DNA of 64,000 nucleotides from Alistipes sp. (GCA_017938765.1 JAGBAX010000016.1:1-64000); one strand, 5' to 3'. Counted from the first letter of the stretch, positions 8,753 through 17,178 are shown. The notes: generated by a model from the sequence alone, not told the origin. Numbers and translations: made by a program.

Positions 8753-10054
8753 ATGCAGGAAGTATCGGTTTGGTTATTAATACCATTCGTTATAATGTTA
8801 CTCTCAATTGCGGTTGCGCCACTTGTGGCCGAGCGTTGGTGGGAGAGTAATGTCAATAAGTTGTGGTATGTAGTCATTATCTCAGTTCCGACAGCAATTA
8901 TTTTGGCGGTATATGGACTTGGAGCTCAGTTGTGGCACCAGTTGGTCTACGACTATATACCGTTCATAGTGCTTTTGGCGGCACTTTTTGTTGTCACGGG
9001 AGGTATTAGACTGCACTGTACATCTGTGGCTACGCCAGCGGTCAATACGACTATGCTCTTTTTGGGCTATACCATTGCATCTTTTGTGGGAACTACGGGT
9101 GCGGCAATGTTGCTTATCCGTCCACTGCTTGAGATGAATCGTGACCGTGAACATAAGATGCATACGGTCTTTGTCTTTATTGCCCTTGTGGCAAACTGCG
9201 GAGGTATCCTTACCCCGCTGGGCGATCCACCACTCTTTTTGCTATACCTCAGAGGCGCTCCATTTAGTTGGTTTATGGAGATGTATCCGCAGTGGGTTGC
9301 TGTGGGTGTGGTGCTGCTTGTAGGATACTATTTGTATGATAGTTGGAGGTATCACTACTGTGAGACTATTGGTGTCCGCCCTTACCGCCATTATGAGGAT
9401 GAGACGGGCTTTACAATCAATATCAGAGGCGCAAAGAACTTTATCTTCCTTGCAGGAGTCGTGATGTGTGTAGCGTTTATCAATCCATCTACAATACCAG
9501 CTATGGGTGAGGCAGATGCTCCATTATACCTTAAGTTTTTGCGCGAGATAGCCCTTGTGGTAATAATATTTCTCTCGCTTAAGATGACAAAGAAAAAGGT
9601 GCGCGAGGATAACCACTTTAGCTGGGAGCCGATAACAGAGGTTGCGATAATCTTTGTCGGTATCTTTGTAACTATGACACCAGCGTTGCTATACCTTAAT
9701 CAGAATGCTGAGATGTTTGGCCTAACGACGTCTCGCGAGTTCTTCTATTGCGCTGGTCTGCTCTCGTCGTTCCTTGATAATGCACCTACAGCAGTAGCTT
9801 TCCATACTGTTGCCAGTGGACTCAAGTTTACGGGAGAGCTTGTCGCAGGAGTAGATCCAACTATCCTGAAGGCTATATCTATGGGCGCAGTCTACTTTGG
9901 CTCTATGACATATATCGGTAATGGTCCAAACTTTATGGTCAAGGCTATAGCCGAGCAGGAGGGGGTAAAGATGCCGTCATTCTTCGGATATATGGCTCTC
10001 TCGCTGACGATACTTCTTCCAGTCTATGCTTTGGTTGAGTACTTCGTAAAATAA
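8753..10054 (+). CDS. nhaD: NhaD-family sodium:proton antiporter
   Basis: A 433-residue polytopic inner-membrane protein with about eleven or twelve hydrophobic spans, of the NhaD branch of the ion transporter (ArsB/NhaD) superfamily. It exchanges Na+ (or Li+) for protons. Recognisable family stretches are FVGTTGAAMLLIRPLL (about 104-119), LVANCGGILTPLGDPPLFLLYLRG (about 140-163) and the C-terminal LSSFLDNAPTAVAFH and YIGNGPNFMVKAIAE segments. It is transcribed alone from its own -7 box and ends in a strong shared terminator with the convergent pqiA-like gene. Identification as a transporter is firm; the substrate is by family. Confidence 0.9.
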   Translation: MQEVSVWLLIPFVIMLLSIAVAPLVAERWWESNVNKLWYVVIISVPTAIILAVYGLGAQLWHQLVYDYIPFIVLLAALFVVTGGIRLHCTSVATPAVNTTMLFLGYTIASFVGTTGAAMLLIRPLLEMNRDREHKMHTVFVFIALVANCGGILTPLGDPPLFLLYLRGAPFSWFMEMYPQWVAVGVVLLVGYYLYDSWRYHYCETIGVRPYRHYEDETGFTINIRGAKNFIFLAGVVMCVAFINPSTIPAMGEADAPLYLKFLREIALVVIIFLSLKMTKKKVREDNHFSWEPITEVAIIFVGIFVTMTPALLYLNQNAEMFGLTTSREFFYCAGLLSSFLDNAPTAVAFHTVASGLKFTGELVAGVDPTILKAISMGAVYFGSMTYIGNGPNFMVKAIAEQEGVKMPSFFGYMALSLTILLPVYALVEYFVK

Positions 10055-10090
10055 CAAATTAGGCTGTCAAACGACAGCCTAATTTGTTAT
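10051..10090. terminator. Bidirectional terminator between convergent genes
   Basis: A perfect 18-bp inverted repeat (ATAACAAATTAGGCTGTC and its complement, 4-nt loop) contains the nhaD stop codon and the stop codon of the convergent PqiA-like gene. A/T-rich arm ends give a U-tract in both directions. Confidence 0.9.
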
Positions 10091-10578
10091 TTATCAACTT
10101 GTTTGCTTAACTGCTCTATGGCAATTATGGTAAACATCCTGGTTAAGACGGCCAGGGCAATAAACGTTGTGCCAATCTCTAAATCCATTGCCATTATTGC
10201 TCCATTCATCTTGAAGTTTAGCAGCAGTAGTGCTACTAAAAAGACATCAAGCATATTCCACTTGTCAATGCTCGGAAAGTTGTTCTTAAAACGACAAGTT
10301 GCCATTCTGAACGCAAGCTCTATATATTTTATTGACGGAAATAGGAATGTAAATACAAAAATTACCGTAGCAACCAGATAATCTCCAGCCTCAAAAAATA
10401 GCACTACAGAGTCAAAAATATTGACATCCTTGTGGTTAAAATTCCATTTCCAAACCTCTATGTGGTTTGATAGTATAGGGTAGCAGAGTCCTAAGATGTA
10501 GAATGCTATTGATGCAACGAGTAGTAGTGCAGTTGTCCAGTAGAGCCAATGTCTATAGATGCTCTTACTCATAATCAC
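10087..10578 (-). CDS. PqiA-like (paraquat-inducible protein A) membrane protein
   Basis: A 163-residue protein with four predicted membrane helices (about 11-33, 60-85, 105-128, 133-152), matching one PqiA domain. The diagnostic WNMLDVFLVALLLL run is the family's WSMLDVFVVALL motif, and the preceding FLFPSIKYIEL fits the family's VPLLKL segment. PqiA proteins sit in the inner membrane and in proteobacteria pair with MCE proteins for lipid transport; no MCE gene is visible here. It follows three lipoprotein genes on the same strand (9-nt gap), so it may act with them at the envelope. An alternative ATG lies two codons in. Confidence 0.75.
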   Translation of the reverse strand: MIMSKSIYRHWLYWTTALLLVASIAFYILGLCYPILSNHIEVWKWNFNHKDVNIFDSVVLFFEAGDYLVATVIFVFTFLFPSIKYIELAFRMATCRFKNNFPSIDKWNMLDVFLVALLLLNFKMNGAIMAMDLEIGTTFIALAVLTRMFTIIAIEQLSKQVDK

Positions 10579-10587
10579 TGCTTGTTA

Positions 10588-11142
10588 TTAGTTAAACCAG
10601 CTACTAATGCCATCAATAATGTCGCCAGCATCACGCTGTGACTGAAATCCTACGAACTTTGTCTGGTAACCCAAGATGCGGATTTTATCGCCAGAGGTTA
10701 GCTCCTTTTCAAAGAGCTGGTAGTAGGTATCAGAGTAGAGTTGATACTTTACCTCTAACGCTTTCCACTCAGTCTCTGTGCATGAGTCGTATGTGCGACC
10801 AGCCTCAAGGATGAGTTTGTCAAAGGCCATAATATAACCCTCCTTGGTGCCATTGAACTCTCTGAACTCCTGAAAACCGTGAAATATGGCAACATACTCC
10901 TGAACAGCTACTCTCTGCTCTGGGGTGAGGTCAAATTCGTAGAGCTTGAGGTACTCCTCAGAGTACTTCTTAAACTCCTTCTCAATCTTTATCCACTGCT
11001 TTGATGGGCAGGTAGTATATAGACCTGCGGTCTTAGTCATAAACTCGTCAAACTTCTGCACATAGCTCTCCTTAGAACTTGGTGCGCAAGATACGAACAA
11101 TGCCAGCAGAGCAAGCAGCGCAATGTTAAGTAGTCTCTTCAT
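10588..11142 (-). CDS. Lipoprotein, tandem paralogue 3 of 3 (longest)
   Basis: A 184-residue predicted lipoprotein with lipobox ALFVSC (Cys19). The mature part holds two copies of one helical motif: SYVQKFDEFMTK...YTTCPSKQW...YSEEYLKLYEFDLT and again AFDKLILEAGRTYDSCTETEW...YYQLFEKELTS...LGYQTKFVGFQSQ. The same motif occurs once in each of the two genes that follow in coordinate order, so this member looks like a domain duplication. The function is not recognised; the repeated C-x4-W and Y-x3-F/Y-E-x-E/D-L-T pattern suggests a small helical, surface-exposed domain. Confidence 0.85.
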   Translation of the reverse strand: MKRLLNIALLALLALFVSCAPSSKESYVQKFDEFMTKTAGLYTTCPSKQWIKIEKEFKKYSEEYLKLYEFDLTPEQRVAVQEYVAIFHGFQEFREFNGTKEGYIMAFDKLILEAGRTYDSCTETEWKALEVKYQLYSDTYYQLFEKELTSGDKIRILGYQTKFVGFQSQRDAGDIIDGISSWFN

Positions 11143-11160
11143 AAATGTAAATTTTGCAGG

Positions 11161-11610
11161 TTAAAGCTCCTCGTTCAGGGTCTTGTCAAGTTCGTTTACT
11201 GCGCTCTCAATATCGCGCTTTAACTCATCAACATCTCTCTTAAGGTCGTTATCAACATAATCCTTAACATCGCTAATGACACCATTTATTAACTCGTCGG
11301 CATCCTTTGTGATACCCTTCATTTCGATATATGACTGATAACCAATGAATTTAGCCTCATAGCCAAGTGCCTTGAGCTTCTCTTTTGCAGTGAGCTCGCT
11401 CTCAAATTTGTTGTAGTACTCCTTAGAGTACTTATCAAACTTCTCTACCATCTTGCTCCAATCTTCAGGAGTGCAATCACGGTACATCTGCGAAGCCTCT
11501 TCTATAAAGGCATCATAACGCTCCAAGTAGCTCTGCTTAGATGTTGGCGCACACCCAACAAATAGTATGGCGACAAGGGTAATTATTGAAATGTTAAAAA
11601 TCTTTTTCAT
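11161..11610 (-). CDS. Lipoprotein, tandem paralogue 2 of 3
   Basis: A 149-residue lipoprotein: signal peptide and lipobox AILFVGC (Cys20), then one copy of the helical motif shared with its neighbours (SYLERYDAFIEEASQMYRDC...W...YSKEYYNKFESELTAKEKLKALGYEAKFIGYQS). A charged C-terminal helix (about 105-149) rich in Asp, Glu and Lys is absent from the other two copies. It lies 18 nt upstream of the long paralogue and 33 nt downstream of the short one, all on the same strand. The role is unknown. Confidence 0.85.
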   Translation of the reverse strand: MKKIFNISIITLVAILFVGCAPTSKQSYLERYDAFIEEASQMYRDCTPEDWSKMVEKFDKYSKEYYNKFESELTAKEKLKALGYEAKFIGYQSYIEMKGITKDADELINGVISDVKDYVDNDLKRDVDELKRDIESAVNELDKTLNEEL

Positions 11611-11643
11611 CGCTTATGAGAATTGTAGTTGTTAGATACTCTG

Positions 11644-11967
11644 CTATTTCTCATCCTCGCCTGAGAAGAGCGTGCTAATGCCTCTACCAGCAGCATAGCC
11701 TACCATCTTAGCCTCATAGCCAACAATAGTTAGCTTCTCTGAGGCTGAGAGCTCCTTCTCAAACTTGTCGTAATACTCACCAGCAAACTTCTCATAGTCC
11801 TCCGTAATATTAGCCCACTCACTCTCCGTACAATTACTATATACACTTGCTGCCTCATCCATAAGCTTACCAAACTGCTTCATATAGCTATCCTTTGACA
11901 TAGGAGCGCAACCAACGAACAACATTGCTACAAGAGCAATGAGCGAAATGCTAAAAAGTTTTTTCAT
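11644..11967 (-). CDS. Lipoprotein, tandem paralogue 1 of 3 (shortest)
   Basis: A 107-residue lipoprotein with lipobox AMLFVGC (Cys20) and a single copy of the shared domain: SYMKQFGKLMDEAASVYSNC, then a W, YYDKFEKELSASEKL and VGYEAKMVGYAAGRG. It is first in transcription order of the three-copy array. Signal peptides of this and the 149-residue copy are nearly identical (KKLFSISLIALVAMLFVGCAP against KKIFNISIITLVAILFVGCAP), consistent with recent duplication. Function unknown. Confidence 0.85.
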   Translation of the reverse strand: MKKLFSISLIALVAMLFVGCAPMSKDSYMKQFGKLMDEAASVYSNCTESEWANITEDYEKFAGEYYDKFEKELSASEKLTIVGYEAKMVGYAAGRGISTLFSGEDEK

Positions 11968-11997
11968 AATCTTTAAATTTTAAGGTTGTACAATAGT

Positions 11998-12714
11998 CTA
12001 AATCTTATCAAATCTATTTACAAACTTGCGCCAGTAGTACTTCAGCGGGTTTGTGTACTTCAACTGCTTCCAAGGGCGGGAGCTGTGCGGACGATGCACA
12101 ACAGGTGTGTCGCAGAATAGGTAGTTGTTAAATCCTCTATCCCGTGATATGCGAGAGATGTGCACATCAAACCAATGCTTGTCGGGGTTGAGAAGATTAA
12201 AATCGTAACTGCGCAGAAGTGCATTTGTAAGCAACGAGCAGCAGAAGCTACAGTGCTTATCTACGGCGTAGACCTCGCCCTCGTGCCCCTTGGCATAGCC
12301 GTATGGGTAGTTTATCTCCCCATTGTCATCTACCGTAACAGAGGCGGCAATACCGCAATCAGTGCGAGCTGTAGCACCCTCTACAAGCCTCTGCACTGTG
12401 TCTGGCGCAACAATAACATCGCTCTCCACAATCAGCAGGTCGGCATTGTTCTCTATAGCCCTTCTCTGCGCGGTTTGAAGCACAAGCAGGTAGTTTGGCG
12501 ATGGGTGGTCGGTAATATCAGATAGATTTACAAGCTCAAATCCGTACTTTGCAGAATACTTCTCTAATAGTGCTCTATTCTGGGGCGTGCTGAAATCGTT
12601 GTATATAGTATACTTAAAATTGACACCTGTTTTGGATGTCATTAGTGCCTCTATCGTCTGTAGCGTAGAGTCTATAGAGTCTTTGACAGGTGTTATTATA
12701 TGCAGGTTTTTCAT
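11998..12714 (-). CDS. Family 2 glycosyltransferase
   Basis: A 238-residue GT-A fold glycosyltransferase, probably cytoplasmic and acting in envelope glycan synthesis. The opening LHIITPVKDSIDSTLQTIEAL is the GT2 start, and LLIVESDVIVAPD (about 95-107) carries the DxD-like acidic motif. A C-terminal basic segment ends the protein. A -7 box at 12777-12770 (minus), with TTG 20 nt further upstream, lies inside the start of the divergent glucosaminidase gene and would give a leader of about 50 nt. The acceptor and donor sugars cannot be told. Confidence 0.8.
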   Translation of the reverse strand: MKNLHIITPVKDSIDSTLQTIEALMTSKTGVNFKYTIYNDFSTPQNRALLEKYSAKYGFELVNLSDITDHPSPNYLLVLQTAQRRAIENNADLLIVESDVIVAPDTVQRLVEGATARTDCGIAASVTVDDNGEINYPYGYAKGHEGEVYAVDKHCSFCCSLLTNALLRSYDFNLLNPDKHWFDVHISRISRDRGFNNYLFCDTPVVHRPHSSRPWKQLKYTNPLKYYWRKFVNRFDKI

Positions 12715-12720
12715 TGACCT

Positions 12721-12752
12721 GTTGATAGTTTGTAAAAAATTTTATACCTTTG
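12721..12752 (+). promoter_or_regulatory. Promoter of the LysM glucosaminidase gene
   Basis: TTG (12722-12724), 20-nt spacer, TACCTTTG (12745-12752); predicted start near 12756 and a leader of about 22 nt to ATG 12779. Confidence 0.7.
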
Positions 12753-12769
12753 TATTACTACAATTTACG

Positions 12770-12800
12770 CAAAGATAAATGAAAAAAATCAGATTTACAA
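12770..12800 (-). promoter_or_regulatory. Divergent promoter of the glycosyltransferase gene
   Basis: Minus strand TTG (12800-12798), 20-nt spacer, TATCTTTG (12777-12770). It overlaps the first codons of the divergent gene, so the two transcription units share control DNA. Confidence 0.6.
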
Positions 12801-13756
12801 TAGTTTTTGCACTTTTAGCAATATCATGCGTGGCTGTTTATGCCCAGACAAGACAGACTCGCGAGGAGTATATTGAGAAATATAAGTCTATTGCAGTTGC
12901 GCATATGGAGAAGTATGGCATTCCTGCCAGCATTACTATGGCACAGGGTATCCTTGAGTCGGATGCGGGAAATAGCGCTCTCTCGCTCTCGTCAAATAAC
13001 CACTTCGGTATAAAGTGTAAGAAGAGCTGGACGGGTCGCAAGGTCTACTACGATGATGATGCTAAGGGCGAGTGCTTCAGAGCCTACCCCTCTGTTGAGG
13101 CTTCGTATGAGGACCACGCACTGTTTTTGGACTCCTCGCCTCGTTACGATTCACTCTTTAGTTACCCTTCAAATGACTACCGTAGTTGGGCTCGCGGTCT
13201 GAAGGCTGCAGGATACGCTACAGCACCTGACTATGCTGAGCGACTTGTTACTATCATTGAGAAGTATAAACTCTATATCCTTGATCAGGCTGACGGCAGT
13301 GCTATATACTCCTCTGGCAAACACGCAAAGCAGAATGCCGAGTGGTTTGCTCAGCAGAGTAGCTCCCCAAATCAGCAGATGGAAGACCCATTCAATGTTA
13401 CAATCAATGCCCATAAAGGCTATAGCATATACCGTGTTAATCACACTTGCTATGTGCTTGCTAAAGAGGGCGATACATACGAATCGCTGAGTAAGATTTT
13501 TGCCATTTCGGAGAGTAACCTGCGCAAGTTTAACGATGTTAATCGTAGGGCAGTGCTAACAAAGGGTAGTATCGTATTTATTGAGCGCAAGAAGGGTGCT
13601 TGGCTCTCTCAGCAGCTGCTACATATGGCGAGTCACGGCCAAACTCTGCACTCTATCAGCCAGAGCTACGGCATCCGCCTTCGTCGCCTTGCCCGCCTTA
13701 ATCGTACTCGCCCATCTCGCCCTTTAGAGGTAGACCAAACTATCCGCTTGAGGTAA
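12779..13756 (+). CDS. Secreted glucosaminidase with LysM repeats
   Basis: A 325-residue exported peptidoglycan hydrolase. A signal peptide ending at AVYAQ (about 1-23) is followed by a glucosaminidase (FlgJ/LytG-like) domain (about 30-165) with the catalytic region ITMAQGILESDAGNSALS (Glu59) and NNHFGIKCKKSW. Two C-terminal LysM domains (about 217-265 and 285-325) bind glycan; the second is an SHGQTLHSISQSYG type. It would cut the glycan backbone of murein in the periplasm during remodelling. It has its own promoter and terminator and is a single-gene unit. Confidence 0.92.
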   Translation: MKKIRFTIVFALLAISCVAVYAQTRQTREEYIEKYKSIAVAHMEKYGIPASITMAQGILESDAGNSALSLSSNNHFGIKCKKSWTGRKVYYDDDAKGECFRAYPSVEASYEDHALFLDSSPRYDSLFSYPSNDYRSWARGLKAAGYATAPDYAERLVTIIEKYKLYILDQADGSAIYSSGKHAKQNAEWFAQQSSSPNQQMEDPFNVTINAHKGYSIYRVNHTCYVLAKEGDTYESLSKIFAISESNLRKFNDVNRRAVLTKGSIVFIERKKGAWLSQQLLHMASHGQTLHSISQSYGIRLRRLARLNRTRPSRPLEVDQTIRLR

Positions 13757-13790
13757 ACAGCCAACAGCCAATGGCCAACGGCTAATAGCC
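13757..13790. repeat. Run of 7-bp GCYATTR-type repeats
   Basis: Tandem degenerate heptamers (AGCCAAC / AGCCAAT / GGCCAAC / GGCTAAT / AGCC) sit directly before a terminator hairpin. The same kind of run occurs at 20561-20592, 20631-20647, 20705-20736 and 52421-52459, each time next to a hairpin. Confidence 0.7.
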
Positions 13791-13791
13791 A

Positions 13792-13830
13792 AAAAAAGAG
13801 ATGTCAGCAGTGTACTGACATCTCTTTTTT
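13792..13830. terminator. Bidirectional terminator
   Basis: A 16-bp inverted repeat AAAAAAGAGATGTCAG / CTGACATCTCTTTTTT with a 7-nt loop separates two convergent genes and gives a U-run on both strands. Confidence 0.9.
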
Positions 13831-13831
13831 A

Positions 13832-14782
13832 CTAATGGTGGCTGAGCTTGTAGCGGATAGCGTCGAGCATATCTGTTACGGTAAGCTCAAGGTCCCACTT
13901 TGGTTTCCAGCCCCACTCCTCGCGAGCGCAGCTGTCGTCAAGGTAGTTTGGCCAGCTACGAGAGATTTTGTCTTTCACTGGGTCAATATCGTAGTCCATA
14001 GTAAACTCTGGGATATGCTTGCGGATTTCAGCAGCGATAATCTCTGGTGTGAAGCTCATAGATGCGACATTGAAGCTGTTGCGGTGAATGAGCTTTGCAG
14101 GGTCGGCCTCCATCAGCTCAACAATCGCGCGCAGAGCATCTGGCATATATATCATATCCATATAGACATCGTTTGGTACAGCGCAGGTGTACTTGCCGTT
14201 GCGGATAGCCTCGTAGAAAATCTCTACAGCGTAGTCTGTCGTACCACCACCCGGCAGGGTCTTGTTAGAGATAATGCCAGGGAAGCGGAGTGAGCGGGTA
14301 TCAATGCCGTACTTCTGTGTGTAGTAGTTGCTCAGCAGCTCGCCTGTAACCTTGCATATACCGTAGATTGTTGTCGGCTGCATAATAGTGTCCTGCGGCG
14401 TGCCATCCTTTGGAGAAGTTGGGCCAAAAGCACCGATAGATGATGGGGTAAATACTGCGCAGTTGTGCTGACGCGCCACCTCAAGGGCGTTAAGGAGCGC
14501 ACCCATATTAAGCCCCCACGCCATCTGAGGGTTCTTTTCGCCAACGGCCGAGAGCAGAGCCACAAGGTTGAAAATTGTGTCAATGTTGTAACGAGCAACT
14601 ACAGAGGCCATATTGGTAGGGTTGAGGGCATCTAACACCTCAAAAGGACCATCCTCAGAGAGATTTCTGCACTCACGAACATCTGTAGCAACTACATTGT
14701 GCGCACCATAAACAGAGCGCAAATATGGAACCAGCTCAGAACCTATCTGACCACCAGCACCTACAACAAGAATCTTTTTCAT
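13832..14782 (-). CDS. SDR-type L-threonine 3-dehydrogenase-like epimerase family protein
   Basis: A 316-residue extended short-chain dehydrogenase. NAD binding is through GAGGQIG (residues 8-14), and the catalytic YGICK is near 143-147. The PGGGTTDYAVEIFYEA stretch (about 180-195) is typical of the bacterial SDR-type L-threonine dehydrogenases, which oxidise threonine to 2-amino-3-ketobutyrate. No kbl (glycine C-acetyltransferase) gene is in the window. It is encoded opposite the tRNA-Thr promoter, probably coincidence. A plain nucleotide-sugar epimerase is the alternative, made less likely by that motif. Confidence 0.85.
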   Translation of the reverse strand: MKKILVVGAGGQIGSELVPYLRSVYGAHNVVATDVRECRNLSEDGPFEVLDALNPTNMASVVARYNIDTIFNLVALLSAVGEKNPQMAWGLNMGALLNALEVARQHNCAVFTPSSIGAFGPTSPKDGTPQDTIMQPTTIYGICKVTGELLSNYYTQKYGIDTRSLRFPGIISNKTLPGGGTTDYAVEIFYEAIRNGKYTCAVPNDVYMDMIYMPDALRAIVELMEADPAKLIHRNSFNVASMSFTPEIIAAEIRKHIPEFTMDYDIDPVKDKISRSWPNYLDDSCAREEWGWKPKWDLELTVTDMLDAIRYKLSHH

Positions 14783-14882
14783 AACAAAAGTTTAGGATAA
14801 GCTAATTTTTGCGAAAGGTAACAATTTTTTTTTGAAGAAAAGCCATACCGTCCTCTAAAATTAGTGATTTTTGCAGAAAAAG

Positions 14883-14913
14883 TTTGCAAAGTTGATTTTT
14901 ATCTATATCTTTG
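14883..14913 (+). promoter_or_regulatory. Promoter of tRNA-Thr
   Basis: TTTG (14883-14886), 19-nt spacer, TATCTTTG (14906-14913); predicted start near 14917, 17 nt before the tRNA 5' end. Confidence 0.8.
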
Positions 14914-14933
14914 CATCGCTTTAGAAGCCAATT

Positions 14934-15005
<72 letters not shown>

Positions 15006-15006
15006 C

Positions 15007-15046
15007 AAAATGAAGTAGCCACCCAATCGGGTGGCTATTTCATTTT
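15007..15046 (+). terminator. Terminator of tRNA-Thr
   Basis: A long hairpin (AAAATGAAGTAGCCACCC against GGGTGGCTATTTCATTTT) starts two bases after the tRNA and ends in a T-rich tail. A close copy recurs at 15354-15394 without a tRNA in front. Confidence 0.85.
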
Positions 15047-15458
15047 GTGTTATGGAGCAGACTGAACTCGTGACCTCAAAGCCCTCCTTATCAAAGGAGG
15101 GTTTGGGAGGATTGTAAAAAACAACCCAACGGGTGCGGCAGCACACGCGAGTTCAAGCCTCGTAGGCAGCTCAAACTTGCAAATGCCATCCAAAGGATGG
15201 CGTTTGTTGTTTATAGAGCAGTCCAAACTTGTTTGGGAATTGCTCTATAAACAACAAAAGATATCGCGAGCGATATTTGCAAGTTTGAAAGCGCCCCCGC
15301 GGAGCGGAGAGGCTCAACAGAGCGAAGCGGCAGTTAAGCCTCGTAGGCAGCTCAAAATGAAGTAGCCACCCTTTCGGGGGTGGCTATTTTCATTTTGTGT
15401 TATGGAGTAGGCATCAATCCAACACACACTGTCCTCAACCCTCGTAAAAATAGGCATT
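15047..15458 (+). repeat. Decayed or rearranged tRNA 3'-end array
   Basis: A 412-bp stretch without a credible gene. It holds an inverted tRNA fragment (15064-15077, the exact complement of 14975-14988), a C-rich palindrome element (15078-15110), and a direct tRNA-3'-end copy (15147-15175: 16 nt identical in the T-arm, then AGGCAGC in place of CAACAGC) followed by a new hairpin (15180-15206). Then come a long inverted repeat with GTTGTTTATAGAGCA arms (15206-15255), a small ATATCGC hairpin (15260-15275), and a third direct copy with tail and terminator (15336-15410) that matches 14989-15060 with few differences. Confidence 0.8.
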
Positions 15459-16538
15459 CTACCACTTTATATCAATAACATACATGTCGCTACGAGTGCC
15501 AATGCGGAAGGGTGGACCCCAGAGTGAGAGACCGCTGGAGACAATAGTGTGCGAGTGGCTCCAGTGGCGGTAGCCGTGACTCTGGCTGTAGAGGTGGTCT
15601 GTGAGTAGGTTGAGTGGCCAGATTTGTCCTCGATGGGTATGTCCGTAGATTTGGAGCTCTACCTCCAGAGAGTCTGCCTTTTCAAGTTCGTATGGCTGGT
15701 GGTCAACAAGTACGATAGGATTGTCTTTGTTTGCAGAATTAAGAAGCTCTTGAAGGCTCTTGCGGTGACGGTTGCTACGGTCATCGCGACCTATGATTTG
15801 TAGTCCTGAAGGCAGGGTTATGGAGCTATCCCTGAGTAGTTTGATAGGGGTGCTCTGGATAAATTTGATGCAAGAGTCTATGCCACTGATATACTCGTGG
15901 TTACCCAGCGTCATATAGATACCCATAGTGGCGTGCAGAGTGCTGAGCGTTTCGGCGTATGGTTCACTGGCAAGTGGTCGTGTGCTGTTGTCTATAAGGT
16001 CGCCAGCGATAACCACAACATCTGGTTTCTGAGCGTTTATCATATCTACATAGCCCTTGAGCCTTGCTGCGCTTGTTCCATATCCTAAGTGAATATCGCT
16101 TATGGCGACTATGCGTAGGCTTTGGGTATTTTGTGACTTGGCGAGGTTGATATCTATATGCTCAACCTTTGGGTGGCGGTAGTTTATATACCCGCAAATA
16201 AGAGTCACAGTAGTAACTGCCAAGCAGAGGGCAAAAGAGTACTTTCTGACTGGCGCAAATATGCCAACGATGTCAAAAACAAGTAGCAGCAGCACCATGT
16301 AGAACATAAAGACCATCCATATAGAGCCGATGTTGAACATCGCTTTGAGCATAGGGTGTGGAATGTCTGCGCCTCGAAGACCTATAGCCATAAAGAGCGA
16401 AAAAGCTGCTAAGCTAAGTATCACGCAGATAATTATCTTACACCACAGGGGTAGTGTTGTTGCCTGCCATACCTTCCAAAGTAGATATCCATTACTAGCC
16501 AAGTAGAGCAGTGGTATAATCGTAAAAATAATCTTCAT
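15459..16538 (-). CDS. Membrane-anchored metallophosphoesterase
   Basis: A 359-residue protein with about four N-terminal membrane segments (to about residue 125) and a C-terminal calcineurin-like phosphoesterase domain. All metal-binding motifs are visible: SDIHLG, GDLID, GNHEY, VDHQPYE and GHTHRGQIWP. It resembles the YaeI/YkuE group, some of which act on lipids or cell-wall nucleotides at the membrane; the substrate here is unknown. The stop lies next to the tRNA-Thr repeat array. A TAAATTTG box at 16559-16552 could serve as its -7 element with a 9-nt leader, but no -33 is clear. Confidence 0.92.
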   Translation of the reverse strand: MKIIFTIIPLLYLASNGYLLWKVWQATTLPLWCKIIICVILSLAAFSLFMAIGLRGADIPHPMLKAMFNIGSIWMVFMFYMVLLLLVFDIVGIFAPVRKYSFALCLAVTTVTLICGYINYRHPKVEHIDINLAKSQNTQSLRIVAISDIHLGYGTSAARLKGYVDMINAQKPDVVVIAGDLIDNSTRPLASEPYAETLSTLHATMGIYMTLGNHEYISGIDSCIKFIQSTPIKLLRDSSITLPSGLQIIGRDDRSNRHRKSLQELLNSANKDNPIVLVDHQPYELEKADSLEVELQIYGHTHRGQIWPLNLLTDHLYSQSHGYRHWSHSHTIVSSGLSLWGPPFRIGTRSDMYVIDIKW

Positions 16539-16564
16539 ATCTCTCTGTGCTCAAATTTAGCCCC

Positions 16565-17161
16565 TTAATTTTTTATTCCGATTTCGTCTATAAGGGTGTT
16601 GATGCGCTTGCGTAGCGAGGTGAGTACTGGAACCCAGACAAAGGTTACGCTCACTACTGTGCCGATGCCGATGCCAAGTGTAATGCCGTGCAGAAAGTCG
16701 CTTACAGACTGATTATTAACTACGAGCATACCTACAATGGCGCAAATCATCAGCGCGCAGAAGGTTTTCATCAGTGTGCAGAGTGTGCGCACAGCATAGC
16801 TGTAGGATTTGTTTGCGCTCTTGAGCTTGGCAAACATATCCCCTTCGCGGTTAAATGGGCCGTCAGCAGCCTTTTTCTGCAAATACATCCACTCCTTCTT
16901 CTCAAATACGATTCTGATTCCACACTCGGTAAGGAAGTTGTAGTACTCCTCCTTGCCAAGTCCGTGTGGTAGATGCTCTGGAAGGTCAATCTTGTAGATG
17001 TGCTCACCTGGTGTACCCCTCTTGAAGATATATCGTGAGCACCAATTTACACGCACAAAGTCCCACCCTGCACGAGCCATACTATTTAACCACTGCTCCT
17101 CCTCGTCTACCTGTGAGATGAAGAAGAAGTTCCAAACCTTTTTGTACTCTGTTGTTGCCAT
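16565..17161 (-). CDS. DUF2812 membrane protein
   Basis: A 198-residue protein. The N-terminal half is the DUF2812 domain (KKVWNFFFISQVDEEEQWLNSMARAGWDFVRV, residues 7-38), and the C-terminal half has two transmembrane helices (about 130-150 and 155-178). DUF2812 genes typically follow a PadR regulator, exactly as here (17-nt gap), and in Firmicutes often accompany ABC exporters; no exporter is present. Probable function: a sensor or partner protein controlled by the PadR repressor; not established. Confidence 0.85.
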   Translation of the reverse strand: MATTEYKKVWNFFFISQVDEEEQWLNSMARAGWDFVRVNWCSRYIFKRGTPGEHIYKIDLPEHLPHGLGKEEYYNFLTECGIRIVFEKKEWMYLQKKAADGPFNREGDMFAKLKSANKSYSYAVRTLCTLMKTFCALMICAIVGMLVVNNQSVSDFLHGITLGIGIGTVVSVTFVWVPVLTSLRKRINTLIDEIGIKN

Positions 17162-17178
17162 AGTTGTAATGTTTTGGG

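Noticed and set aside
15177..15365. 62-codon open frame in the tRNA-Thr downstream region
   Set aside because: It crosses hairpins and tRNA-tail copies, shows no protein-like composition and has no promoter; it is repeat DNA.
15047..15458. Genomic island integrated at tRNA-Thr
   Set aside because: The direct tRNA-tail copies look like att sites, but only about 330 bp lie between them, and there is no integrase or cargo. I keep it as a rearranged array, not an island.
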